Of a DNA stretch of 64,000 nucleotides, positions 38,249 through 46,236 are shown in pieces. Source of the stretch: Pseudomonas svalbardensis (GTDB lineage Bacteria; Pseudomonadota; Gammaproteobacteria; Pseudomonadales; Pseudomonadaceae); assembly GCF_030053115.1 (NCBI RefSeq), contig NZ_CP125619.1, forward strand, positions 1,365,001 through 1,429,000. The letters run 5' to 3'. Both the position numbers and the translations under genes were made by a program. Position 1 is the stretch's first letter. Each line of letters starts with the position of its first letter. The notes under the pieces were generated by a model, which was given only the letters and a program-made list of their open reading frames with translations, was not told where the DNA came from and did not search any database.

Positions 38249-38758
38249 ATGAGCCTACTGACACGCCTCCTGGCGCGCGGCACTGTCGTGCTCGCCAACT
38301 CGGCCACCAAGCTTCAATCCCTACAAATGCGCCTCACCGCCGGCGAAGTGAACGACGACATGGAGCACTTCGAACCCTACGGGTTCACCAGTAATCCGCT
38401 GGCCGGCGCTGAAGGTATCGCGACGTTTCTGGGCGGCGATCGTTCCCACGCCATCGTGCTGGTGGTCGCCGACCGCCGCTATCGCCTCAAGGCACTGGCC
38501 CAGGGCGAAGTGGCGATCTACACCGACGAAGGCGACAAGATCCACTTCAAGCGCGGACGAATCATCGACATCGAAACCGCCACCCTGAACATCCGCGCCA
38601 GCACGGCCGTAAACATCGACACACCGACCCTGAGCCAGACCGGCAAGATCGTCTCTCAGGGCGATCAGATTGCCGGTGGCATCAGCCAGATCAAGCACGT
38701 GCACGTCGGCGTGCAGGCGGGCAACGGCCAGACCGGCGTGCCGGCGGGAGGCCAGTGA
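38249..38758 (+). CDS. Baseplate spike protein (Mu gp45/V-like)
   Basis: The spike is the membrane-piercing tip. The 169-residue product has an N-terminal OB domain and a beta-helical C-terminal region (about 105-150, repeated short beta units). It then has the motif HVHVG (about residues 151-155) matching the HxH site that binds iron at the tip of gp45-type spikes, and a Gly-rich end. It overlaps the next gene by one base (TGATG). Confidence 0.92.
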   Translation: MSLLTRLLARGTVVLANSATKLQSLQMRLTAGEVNDDMEHFEPYGFTSNPLAGAEGIATFLGGDRSHAIVLVVADRRYRLKALAQGEVAIYTDEGDKIHFKRGRIIDIETATLNIRASTAVNIDTPTLSQTGKIVSQGDQIAGGISQIKHVHVGVQAGNGQTGVPAGGQ

Positions 38759-39156
38759 TGTTTATCAGCCAAAACCTCCACGCCGCACTGACCCGTTCAG
38801 TGCTGATCAGCCTGTTCACCTGGCGCCGCGCCGCCGATGACGATGCCCTCGATGACGAAGAACGTTTCGGCTGGTGGGGCGACACCTTTCCTACGGTCGC
38901 GGACGACCGTATCGGCTCACGCCTGTGGCTGCTGCGGCGGGTCAAGCTGACCCGACAGACCCAGATGGACGCCGAGTTCTATGCTCGCGAAGCCTTGCAG
39001 TGGCTGATCGACGACGGCCACTGCAGCGCCATCGACATCATCAGCGAACGCCTCGACGCTCAGCGCCTGAACCTGCGCACGGTCCTGACCCTGGCCGACG
39101 GCGAGCGCCTGGACATCAACCCTGATAACAGTTGGCAGGTGATCTATGCCGTTTGA
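38758..39156 (+). CDS. Baseplate wedge protein (phage GP46 family)
   Basis: The product has 132 residues from ATG 38758; the GTG three bases earlier is also open. It belongs to the GP46 family of Mu-like phages, corresponding to the W/gp25-like wedge (motif SxxxWLLRRVKLTRQT near residues 55-75, then a helical part with EALQWLIDDGH). It is preceded by GGGAGG and overlaps gp47 by 11 bases. Confidence 0.9.
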   Translation: MFISQNLHAALTRSVLISLFTWRRAADDDALDDEERFGWWGDTFPTVADDRIGSRLWLLRRVKLTRQTQMDAEFYAREALQWLIDDGHCSAIDIISERLDAQRLNLRTVLTLADGERLDINPDNSWQVIYAV

Positions 39157-40186
39157 AACCCCTTCGCTGCCGGTGCTGATCAAGCGCACCCAAAGCGACC
39201 TGGCCAGCGATTCGCTGCGCCAGTCCGATGCGCAAGTGCTGGCCCGCACCCTCGGTGGCGCCGCCTATGGCCTGTATGGCTATCTGAACTGGATTGCCGA
39301 GCAGATCCTCCCGGACAAGGCCGATGAGTCGACCCTGGAACGGATCGCCGCACTGCGTCTGAACCAGCCGCGCAAAGCTGCACAATCGGCCAGTGGCAGC
39401 GTCAGCTTTACCGCCAGCGCTGGCGCTGTGCTGGACGTCGATACTCTTCTGCAATCGAGTGATGGTCGCACTTACAAAGTCACTTCCACCCGCACCACCA
39501 GCAATGGTCTAAACAGCACCACCATCGCCGCGCTCGACGCCGGCAGCCTCGGGAATGCCGACGCCGGCATGACGCTGATTCCGGTGCAGCCGATTCTGGG
39601 CATTATCGGCAACAGCTTCACGGTGCTGGCGCCGGGGTTGACCGGCGGTATCGCTCGGGAAAGCCTGGAGTCCCTGCGGTCCCGGGTGATTCGTTCTTAC
39701 CGGGTCATTCCTCACGGCGGTGCGGCGCAAGACTACGAAACCTGGGCGCTTGAATGTCCTGGGGTGACCCGTGCCTGGTGTCGCGGCAGCTATCCCGGCC
39801 CCGGCATTGTCAGTCTGTACATCATGCGGGACGACGATGCGCAACCCGTCCCCAATCCCGAGCAACTGGCTGAAGTCCAGGCCTATATCGAACCTCTGCG
39901 GCCAGTCACCGCCGAGTTGCGTGTGCTGCCACCGGTACAAGCGCCGGTGACTTACCGACTGAGCCTGAAGCCCGACACCACGGCCGTACGCGCCGCCGTT
40001 GAGGCGCAACTGCGCGATCTGCATAACCGCGAAGGAGGCCTGGGCGACACCCTGCTGGTGAGTCACATCCGTGAAGCCATCAGCAGCGCAACCGGTGAAA
40101 GTGATCACGATCTCAAATCTCCTACCGCCGATGTCGAAGCCGAGAGCAACCAGTTGCTGACCTTCGGAGGTTGCGTATGGCAGTAA
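39146..40186 (+). CDS. Baseplate J-like wedge protein (Mu gp47)
   Basis: The 346-residue product is of the baseplate J/gp47 family and forms the wedge arm that ties the hub to the fibre network. It has the typical N-terminus PxLPVLIKRTQSDLAS, a central YGLYGYLNWIAEQILPDKA segment (about 45-63), and the Ig-like middle (GSVSFTASAGAVLD). Its 3' end overlaps the gp48 gene by 10 bases. Confidence 0.93.
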   Translation: MPFETPSLPVLIKRTQSDLASDSLRQSDAQVLARTLGGAAYGLYGYLNWIAEQILPDKADESTLERIAALRLNQPRKAAQSASGSVSFTASAGAVLDVDTLLQSSDGRTYKVTSTRTTSNGLNSTTIAALDAGSLGNADAGMTLIPVQPILGIIGNSFTVLAPGLTGGIARESLESLRSRVIRSYRVIPHGGAAQDYETWALECPGVTRAWCRGSYPGPGIVSLYIMRDDDAQPVPNPEQLAEVQAYIEPLRPVTAELRVLPPVQAPVTYRLSLKPDTTAVRAAVEAQLRDLHNREGGLGDTLLVSHIREAISSATGESDHDLKSPTADVEAESNQLLTFGGCVWQ

Positions 40187-40776
40187 TCAGAACCGCCGCG
40201 CAATACCAGGCCCAACTGCGCAGCCTGCTACCCAGCGGCCCCGCGTGGGACCCCGAGCGGGTCCCGGAACTCGAAGAAGTCCTTGAAGGCGTCGCCCAGG
40301 AACTGGCCCGCCTCGACGCTCGCGCCGCTGACCTGCTCAACGAAATGGACCCGGCGGGCGTCAGCGAACTGGTGCCGGATTGGGAGCGGGTGATGAACCT
40401 GCCCGACCCGTGCCTGGGCGCGACGCCACTGTTCGACGACCGCCGCCTCGCCGTACGCCGTCGACTGCTGGCGGTTGGCAGCCAGGCCATCAGCTACTAC
40501 GTCGAGATCGCCAAGAGTCAGGGGTACCCGAACGCCACCATCACCGAGCTTGAAGTCCCGCGAATGGGACGGGCCCGGTTTGGCCAGGCGCATTTCGGAA
40601 CATGGCAGGCGCATTTCATGTGGACGCTGAACACCGGTGGCCGCCTGCTGCTGGGCCGACGTTTCGGCGCCAGTTACTGGGGCGAACGCTTCGGTATGAA
40701 CCCGGGTTCTGCACTGGAATGCCAGATCCATCGCAGCGCCCCGGCGCATACCAAGGTGCACATCAATTATGACTAG
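40177..40776 (+). CDS. Baseplate-fibre connector (Mu gp48 / YmfQ family)
   Basis: With ATG 40177 behind GGAGG the product has 199 residues. It belongs to the YmfQ/DUF2313 family, which joins the wedge to the tail fibre (N-terminus YQAQLRSLLPSGPAWD, about residues 9-24; LLNEMDPAGVSELVPDWERV about 55-74). It is directly followed by the first fibre gene, as in Mu. Confidence 0.92.
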   Translation: MAVIRTAAQYQAQLRSLLPSGPAWDPERVPELEEVLEGVAQELARLDARAADLLNEMDPAGVSELVPDWERVMNLPDPCLGATPLFDDRRLAVRRRLLAVGSQAISYYVEIAKSQGYPNATITELEVPRMGRARFGQAHFGTWQAHFMWTLNTGGRLLLGRRFGASYWGERFGMNPGSALECQIHRSAPAHTKVHINYD

Positions 40777-40787
40777 GGAGTAGAGAG

Positions 40788-41939
40788 ATGGACTATCCGA
40801 AAAGTGTGCCCAGCGCCGGGTTGGTGAATGGGAAGTTTGTGGATGAGAACCCGTTGATGGGGACGCCGGGGTCGTTGATTCCGGCGGACTGGGGGAATGG
40901 GGTAACGCAGGAGATTGTGAATGTCATCAAGGCCGGGGATCTGACTCCGGATGAGACGAAGTTCGACCAATTGCTGCAGGCCATTCAGAGCGTTTCGGCC
41001 AAGGGCTGGAATCTGGATTCGGCGTTGCCGATCGGCTCTCTGCCGTCGGCCACCGTGGCGACGGCGGATGGGCGTTTGCCGGTGACCCCTGCGGCGGTTT
41101 CGACCAGTGGCGGCCGGGTGTCGATTCCGGTGGGAGTGTTGGTCAGCATTGGCCAGGAAGTCGTCGCGGGGCAGTTGGGCAGGGCGCGGACGTTTACTAC
41201 CCAAGCGTGGAGCAGTGCGGATTTGATGCCGACCTCCAGCTACTTTCTTCGGGCGCAGGTGATCGGTGGGGCGCTGACCTTTTACATGCAGCGCGGAACA
41301 ATCTATGACGCCGCGCCCGAAGGTTTGAAGGGCACTGTCAATGGCGGGGCGGGGGGCGGTTTTCAGTCCACGCCACTGGACCTCTGCATTGCTTGGGTGG
41401 TGACGGCTGCGCCGGGTTCCGTGCCGGTCATCAGGCCGATCTACAATCGTAATCGGTTGGCGTGGACGCAAACTGTCAACGGCAACGGTGTGGTTTACCT
41501 ACCTCTGGATCCTCATGCCCGGGCGGCACGTCTGGTGGTGGGGAACCCGACGCCTTCGGCGACGGAGATCTCCGGGGTGTCGTTTGCGCCAACAGGTTGG
41601 GTTGGTGGCAACTACTGCTTTCTCTCACCGGCGCTGACCACCAGTTCCAATCACGATGGTGGTTGGACGACTCCGATGCCGTGCGTGATCTTCACCAATA
41701 ACTTTGTCAACGACGCCACGGTCACGACCCTGACCGCCAGTTTCGACCATTCGCAATTGCGCTCGTTGTGGCAGTCCTACCAGGCCGAACACATGCTCGG
41801 TTCGACCAGCGCCGTCAGCGATGAATTGCTGTTCAGTATGGGGATCAAGAACCACCCCGTGTCTGATTACGCCACTGGAATCGCGGTCAACTTCTCGGCG
41901 GCAGTCAATGTCAGTCTTTCTTGGGAGTTGATTCGATGA
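40788..41939 (+). CDS. Tail fibre protein 1
   Basis: The 383-residue product starts with a module shared by three proteins in this cluster (MDYPKSVPS, then GLVNGKFVDENP, GTPGSLIPADWGN; about residues 1-70). This module probably fixes the fibre to the baseplate. The remaining 310 residues are different from fibres 2 and 3, rich in Gly/Ser/Thr, and not recognised. They would form the receptor-binding stem and tip. It has a GGAGTAGAGAG ribosome site, and its stop overlaps the next gene. Confidence 0.82.
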   Translation: MDYPKSVPSAGLVNGKFVDENPLMGTPGSLIPADWGNGVTQEIVNVIKAGDLTPDETKFDQLLQAIQSVSAKGWNLDSALPIGSLPSATVATADGRLPVTPAAVSTSGGRVSIPVGVLVSIGQEVVAGQLGRARTFTTQAWSSADLMPTSSYFLRAQVIGGALTFYMQRGTIYDAAPEGLKGTVNGGAGGGFQSTPLDLCIAWVVTAAPGSVPVIRPIYNRNRLAWTQTVNGNGVVYLPLDPHARAARLVVGNPTPSATEISGVSFAPTGWVGGNYCFLSPALTTSSNHDGGWTTPMPCVIFTNNFVNDATVTTLTASFDHSQLRSLWQSYQAEHMLGSTSAVSDELLFSMGIKNHPVSDYATGIAVNFSAAVNVSLSWELIR

Positions 41940-42451
41940 ACGTTATTCAAGAGCTTCATCAGTTCGAGGACGGTCTGCGTCCTGCACAACCTTCTGTCGT
42001 CCATGACTGGGACGGTGAAAAATGGGTGCTGGACGCCGCGAAAATCGCTCTGTTGGAACAACAGGAAACCGAACGCCTGTGCGCCGAAGTCGATGCTGCT
42101 GCAGACAAAGCACGCACTGCTCTGGCCGGTGATCCACTCAAAGCCATGGAGTACGCCCAAGCCGCCGTCGACGCCCAAGCCTATAAGGACGCGGGCTACC
42201 CGAAAAAAGACGTGCCGATGGCCGTCTCCGCATGGGTCGTTAAAGGCCGGACGGCCAAGCAGGCCGCTGAGCAGATCCTGAGCAAAGCCGCACAGCTGAG
42301 CGACAATCTGCTGACCCTGCGCACCTTGCGCCTCAAGGCCAAAATGCAAATCCGCGCGTACGCGGCCAAGGGCAAGATAGATCTGGCCCGCAGCGCTGGC
42401 GATGAAGCATTGGTGGCTATTCGTGAATTCGTCAGCGGCATGGCTGACTAG
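41936..42451 (+). CDS. Tail-fibre-associated protein, putative fibre chaperone 1
   Basis: The product has 171 residues and starts at ATG 41936 overlapping the fibre 1 stop by 4 bases. It is mostly helical (charged Ala/Lys/Glu-rich, about residues 35-165) after a short N-terminal part with HDWDGEKWVLD. It is not the Tfa family of the next cassette. The coupling to fibre 1 suggests a chaperone or helper role; this is inference from position. A terminator follows. Confidence 0.55.
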   Translation: MNVIQELHQFEDGLRPAQPSVVHDWDGEKWVLDAAKIALLEQQETERLCAEVDAAADKARTALAGDPLKAMEYAQAAVDAQAYKDAGYPKKDVPMAVSAWVVKGRTAKQAAEQILSKAAQLSDNLLTLRTLRLKAKMQIRAYAAKGKIDLARSAGDEALVAIREFVSGMAD

Positions 42452-42479
42452 GCGAGAACCCTTCAACTCCCCTGTTCTG

Positions 42480-42505
42480 GCCCACGTATTCGTGGGCTTT
42501 TTTTT
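42480..42505 (+). terminator. Terminator between fibre cassettes 1 and 2
   Basis: GCCCACG-TATT-CGTGGGC followed by eight T, 28 bases after the fibre chaperone 1 stop. It is the strongest terminator inside the cluster. Confidence 0.92.
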
Positions 42506-42587
42506 CTTGAAAAAAAATCGTGGACGCGATTGCACCGCTAACTGCGTCGACACGGACCATTTGTCATTTTAGAGGAACGATAGACGT

Positions 42588-43628
42588 ATGGACTATCCAA
42601 AAAGCGTGCCTAGCGTCGGGCTGGTCAATGGCCGGTTTGTCGATGAAAACCCGGTGGCCGGGACGCCGGGATCGTTGATTCCGGCAGTATGGGGAAACAG
42701 TGTAACCGAAGAGCTTCTGGCCGTTATTACAGCGGCCGGAATGACGCCATCCGAGGGTGTTAACGATCAATTGTTGGTGGCCTTGAAGACGCTCCTGAAT
42801 TTGGCCAGTCCCATGTCTTCGCGGGTGACTGAAGTATCGACATCAAAGGCGTTGATGCCAGAAGAGTTGGGGCTGGTACTGATTAACGCCAGCGCGACGG
42901 AGACGACTATTACCCTGCCGGCAGCAAGTTCGTTGTCAGGTGTTCGGGATGTCGTTGTTCGACGGACTGACAACGGTGTTAACCGCTTGGTAGTACAGGC
43001 CTCAGGTAATGATCGAATCAAGTTCCACACTCACTTGTCGCCGAACGGATACCCGTTTCTGGTTTTGATGGGGGCGGGTGATTGGTGGCACTTACGAAGC
43101 GATGGAGCGAGCAATTGGTGGCCCGTCGGGCGCTTCGATGCAACGCCATTGGGAAGGATTGTTCTTGAGACGACAACCGCGTTCAGTGCTGGTGGTTATG
43201 GCGCGTTGAACAGCAGAGAGTTTCTTCGCTCCGAATGGCCCTGGCTTTGGGATCACGCCGTTCAGTCCGGAATGTTGCGCGCAGAAGTTGACCGCGCCGG
43301 AGGTTGGAGCAGTGGCGATGGGATCAAGACGTTCCGCGCCCCGGAAGTTCGAGGTGAGTTTATCCGCGTTCTCGATGAACAACGTGGTGTCGATACTGCG
43401 CGCGCAGCCGGCACTTGGCAGACGGGTACCCACATCACGGGTGATAACGGCGCCGCTCCAGCGGTTCAGGGTATTGCCAACATCGCGACAGTAGGGGCTG
43501 ACCCAACATCCTTTACCGGTCTCTGTTACTACGTATCCGCCACCATGACCGAGAATCTGGGCAGTACTTACTGGGGGATGACTCGCCCCAGGAACATTGC
43601 TTATCCAGGTCGATTGAAACTAATTTGA
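42588..43628 (+). CDS. Tail fibre protein 2
   Basis: The 346-residue product repeats the shared N-terminal module (MDYPKSVPSVGLVNGRFVDE, about residues 1-70). The C-terminal half has collar-type tail-fibre sequence (FRAPEVRGEFIRVLDEQRG near residue 250, ending RPRNIAYPGRLKLI). The central part (about 85-170) has a beta-rich domain with ETTITLPAASSL. AGAGGAACG precedes the start. It follows a strong terminator, so it may have its own promoter in 42506-42570. Fibre helper gene 2 follows. Confidence 0.85.
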   Translation: MDYPKSVPSVGLVNGRFVDENPVAGTPGSLIPAVWGNSVTEELLAVITAAGMTPSEGVNDQLLVALKTLLNLASPMSSRVTEVSTSKALMPEELGLVLINASATETTITLPAASSLSGVRDVVVRRTDNGVNRLVVQASGNDRIKFHTHLSPNGYPFLVLMGAGDWWHLRSDGASNWWPVGRFDATPLGRIVLETTTAFSAGGYGALNSREFLRSEWPWLWDHAVQSGMLRAEVDRAGGWSSGDGIKTFRAPEVRGEFIRVLDEQRGVDTARAAGTWQTGTHITGDNGAAPAVQGIANIATVGADPTSFTGLCYYVSATMTENLGSTYWGMTRPRNIAYPGRLKLI

Positions 43629-43635
43629 GGGGCAT

Positions 43636-44208
43636 ATGGCTTATTACTATTTAAATGAAAGCTCTCAAGAGTTGACCGGTCCTGTCGAGTTACCGGTCAT
43701 TCCTGGTATGGGCGTTGTCTTGCCGGGCAATGCGATCGAGTTGCCGGAAGTTCTGCCACCCGCCGAAACCGGTTATGTATGGGTTTGGCGTAACGGTGCC
43801 GCTTCGCAACTGATCGATCTACGCAACCGCCCGGTGTATCGCAAAGACACAGGCGGCCTTCAATTCTGGTACGAGTTGGGCCCGTTGCCTGACTATCTGA
43901 CCGTCAAGCCTCGCCCCGGCGAATACGATGTTTGGCTGAATGATGACTGGGCGCTGGACTTGGCTGCCGAACGAACAGGCAAAACCGCTCAAGCCGGCGC
44001 CGAGCGAGACAATCGTCTGCGTGAGATGGTTATTCGCGTCGCACCGCTGCAATACGGCTATGAACTGGGTGAGGCCACCAATGTTCAACTGGCCACTCTG
44101 CAAGAGTGGAAACGCTATACGCTCAAGTTGATGAACATTGAACAGCAACCGGACTTCCCACTGATCATTGACTGGCCGGCTTCACCTGTCAGCGTCGTAG
44201 CCGTATAA
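43636..44208 (+). CDS. Tail fibre assembly protein (Tfa-like)
   Basis: The 190-residue product resembles tail fibre assembly chaperones: an N-terminal beta domain (PAETGYVWVWRNGAASQL, about 36-53) and a helical C-terminal part ending in TLKLMNIEQQPDFPLIIDWPASP, a typical Tfa end. It starts 7 bases after fibre 2 and would fold and trimerise that fibre. Confidence 0.85.
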   Translation: MAYYYLNESSQELTGPVELPVIPGMGVVLPGNAIELPEVLPPAETGYVWVWRNGAASQLIDLRNRPVYRKDTGGLQFWYELGPLPDYLTVKPRPGEYDVWLNDDWALDLAAERTGKTAQAGAERDNRLREMVIRVAPLQYGYELGEATNVQLATLQEWKRYTLKLMNIEQQPDFPLIIDWPASPVSVVAV

Positions 44209-44293
44209 ACCCTGAAACTTATTAATAACTGGAAGTGCAGTCTTGTGTTGCCAGCACGCGGCTGCCTGCAAAATACCAACGGAAGGATATACC

Positions 44294-45190
44294 GTGGATT
44301 ATCCCAATAGCGTCCCCAGCACAGGTCTGGTGGACGGCAAGTTTGTCGATGAAAACCTGATTACGGGGACTCCGGGCTCTTTGATCCCAGCCAGCTGGGG
44401 TAACGGTGTCACTCTGGAGTTGTTGAAAGTCATCGAGGCTGCCGGTATCAAACCGTCAGAGGCGAGTAACGATCAACTGTTGACGGCGTTGCGCAGTAAC
44501 AAGCTGTTTGTGACCGCGCCACAGTTCGACAGCGATCAGTCGGTCGCCACCACTGAATTTGTGACCCGCAGCGGTTTACAGTTTTCAGGTTTCAACGTCT
44601 TTCCCGCGAGCGCTGCGTTGACCGCAGCCAACGTGGGCGGGGTGGTGAGTTTTGCCAGCGCCACGCCGATCACGGCGACGTTGCCGTCCATCAATGGACT
44701 TGCCCATGCCAGCACGATCCATGTCATCAACGCCGGAAACGGCGTGCTGACCATCAACCCGGCTGGCGCCGAAGTCATCGAGACCTGTAACAGCACGTTC
44801 GGGCCGGTCAAGCTCGGCGTCGGTGACTCCGCGCACTTCATCAAGCTGAGTAACGAGTGGCGCTTGTATGGGGGCTCGGTTAGCGACAAGTATGCATCGT
44901 CCTTCTCCGGCGTCTACGGCAACGTCGGTTACCAGAAGTATCCCAGTGGAAACATTGAACAATGGGGCGTTGGCACCACGGATGCCAATGGCGATGTCTA
45001 TATCACTTTCCCGATCTCGTTCCCGACGTCTTTTTCTTCGCTCGTGGCCACCCATGTGGGTGGCGACGGGGCGATGGTCATCCTGGTCGGGGGCACCGGG
45101 ACCAAACAGGGCTGCCGCCTGAAGGTTCGGAGTTTTTCCGGTCAGGTGCAGGCGGGATGGAGCGTGAATTATTTTGCAAAGGGCTATTGA
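44294..45190 (+). CDS. Tail fibre protein 3
   Basis: The GTG start at 44294 follows GGAAGG and gives 298 residues. The shared N-terminal module is again present (VDYPNSVPSTGLVDGKFVDE, about 1-70). The middle is a beta-rich domain. The C-terminal 85 residues (GNVGYQKYPSGNIEQWGVG ... VNYFAKGY) match the gp53-like tail-fibre C-terminus seen in many myoviruses. It ends one base before fibre helper gene 3. Confidence 0.85.
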   Translation: MDYPNSVPSTGLVDGKFVDENLITGTPGSLIPASWGNGVTLELLKVIEAAGIKPSEASNDQLLTALRSNKLFVTAPQFDSDQSVATTEFVTRSGLQFSGFNVFPASAALTAANVGGVVSFASATPITATLPSINGLAHASTIHVINAGNGVLTINPAGAEVIETCNSTFGPVKLGVGDSAHFIKLSNEWRLYGGSVSDKYASSFSGVYGNVGYQKYPSGNIEQWGVGTTDANGDVYITFPISFPTSFSSLVATHVGGDGAMVILVGGTGTKQGCRLKVRSFSGQVQAGWSVNYFAKGY

Positions 45191-45637
45191 ATGAACGCGT
45201 TCAATGTTTTGTTTAGCGCAAGTACTTGCGGTGTTTATGTTCCAGGAATCAATGCGTCGGATATCCCTTCCGATGTCATAGAAATCCCCCAGGCTTATTG
45301 GATTTCGTTACTCCAACAGTTGGCTGTAGCCCCGAAAATGATTTCGGTGCGGGCCGATAATGGCTATCCCGTTCTTACGGATACACCGCCTCTTGTGCCG
45401 GAGGAAGCAGCGAAGGCCGAGCGACTTTGGCGTGATGCTCAGCTATTGGCCACCGACAGTATGGTCGCCCGCGACAGGGACGAACTGGAGGACGGCGGTG
45501 GCACGACGCTGACCACCGAGCAATACGCTGAGTTGCAGGCCTATCGCCGTGCACTTCGGGATTGGCCGCAAGGGTCGTTTTTTCCTTTCGCTGAACATCG
45601 ACCCACCACGCCACTTTGGCTGAGTGGATATCTTTGA
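45191..45637 (+). CDS. Phage tail assembly chaperone family protein (putative fibre chaperone 3)
   Basis: The product has 148 residues and starts directly after fibre 3. The N-terminus (MNAFNVLFSASTCGVYVPGI) and the C-terminal LRDWPQGSFFPFAEHRPTTP resemble the short phage tail assembly chaperone (APC) family with its LRDhPxxxxFP pattern. Residues 60-120 are helical. It probably serves fibre 3. The endolysin start lies 36 bases after its stop. Confidence 0.75.
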   Translation: MNAFNVLFSASTCGVYVPGINASDIPSDVIEIPQAYWISLLQQLAVAPKMISVRADNGYPVLTDTPPLVPEEAAKAERLWRDAQLLATDSMVARDRDELEDGGGTTLTTEQYAELQAYRRALRDWPQGSFFPFAEHRPTTPLWLSGYL

Positions 45638-45672
45638 CACGAACCAGACACTTGTCAGGGCCTGGGGGCTAT

Positions 45673-46236
45673 ATGACCGTTACGCAGCAACATCTACAGA
45701 TCGTTATGCCCAACGCCCGCCACCAAGCGGGCGTTTTCATTTCCGTCCTGAACACAGCCATGGCTCACCGCAACATCAACACCCCCAAACGCATTGCCGC
45801 CTTCCTCGCGCAAGTCGGTCACGAATCGGGGCAGTTGCAGTACGTACGTGAGTTGGGGAGCGCTCAGTACTTGAGCAAGTACGACACTGGCGCGCTGGCT
45901 GCGCGCTTGGGAAATACACCGGAGCCTGACGGTGACGGTCAGAAATACCGTGGCCGAGGCCTGATTCAGATCACTGGTCGCGACAATTACCGTCAGTGCA
46001 GTCTCGGACTCTTCGGTGATGATCGTTTACTGTTTTTGCCAGAACTACTGGAACAACCGCAATGGGCCGCCGAATCGGCCGCGTGGTTCTGGGAGCAAAA
46101 TGGCTTCAATGAACTGGCCGACCGCGACCAGTTCAACAGCATCACCCGCCGCATCAACGGCGGCCTGAACGGTTTGCAGGATCGCTTGCAACTCTGGGCG
46201 CGGGCGAGGGCGGTGTTATGCCAGTCTTCGGTTTGA
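45673..46236 (+). CDS. Tailocin endolysin, GH19 chitinase-like muramidase
   Basis: Endolysins cut peptidoglycan to let the particles out. The ATG at 45673 gives 187 residues without a signal peptide, so it needs the holin. The fold is GH19: catalytic Glu51 in GHESGQ and likely second Glu60 in YVRELGS, then the GRGLIQITGRDNY motif near residue 95. A terminator-like hairpin (45712-45735) lies inside its first 22 codons. The stop overlaps the Rz-like gene by 19 bases. Confidence 0.93.
   Translation: MTVTQQHLQIVMPNARHQAGVFISVLNTAMAHRNINTPKRIAAFLAQVGHESGQLQYVRELGSAQYLSKYDTGALAARLGNTPEPDGDGQKYRGRGLIQITGRDNYRQCSLGLFGDDRLLFLPELLEQPQWAAESAAWFWEQNGFNELADRDQFNSITRRINGGLNGLQDRLQLWARARAVLCQSSV
45712..45735 (+). 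terminator. Terminator-like hairpin inside the 5' coding region of the endolysin
   Basis: AACGCCCGC-CACCAA-GCGGGCGTT is a perfect 9-base stem, followed by TTCATTT. It codes for residues about 14-21 of the endolysin and could act in mRNA control. Confidence 0.5.
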
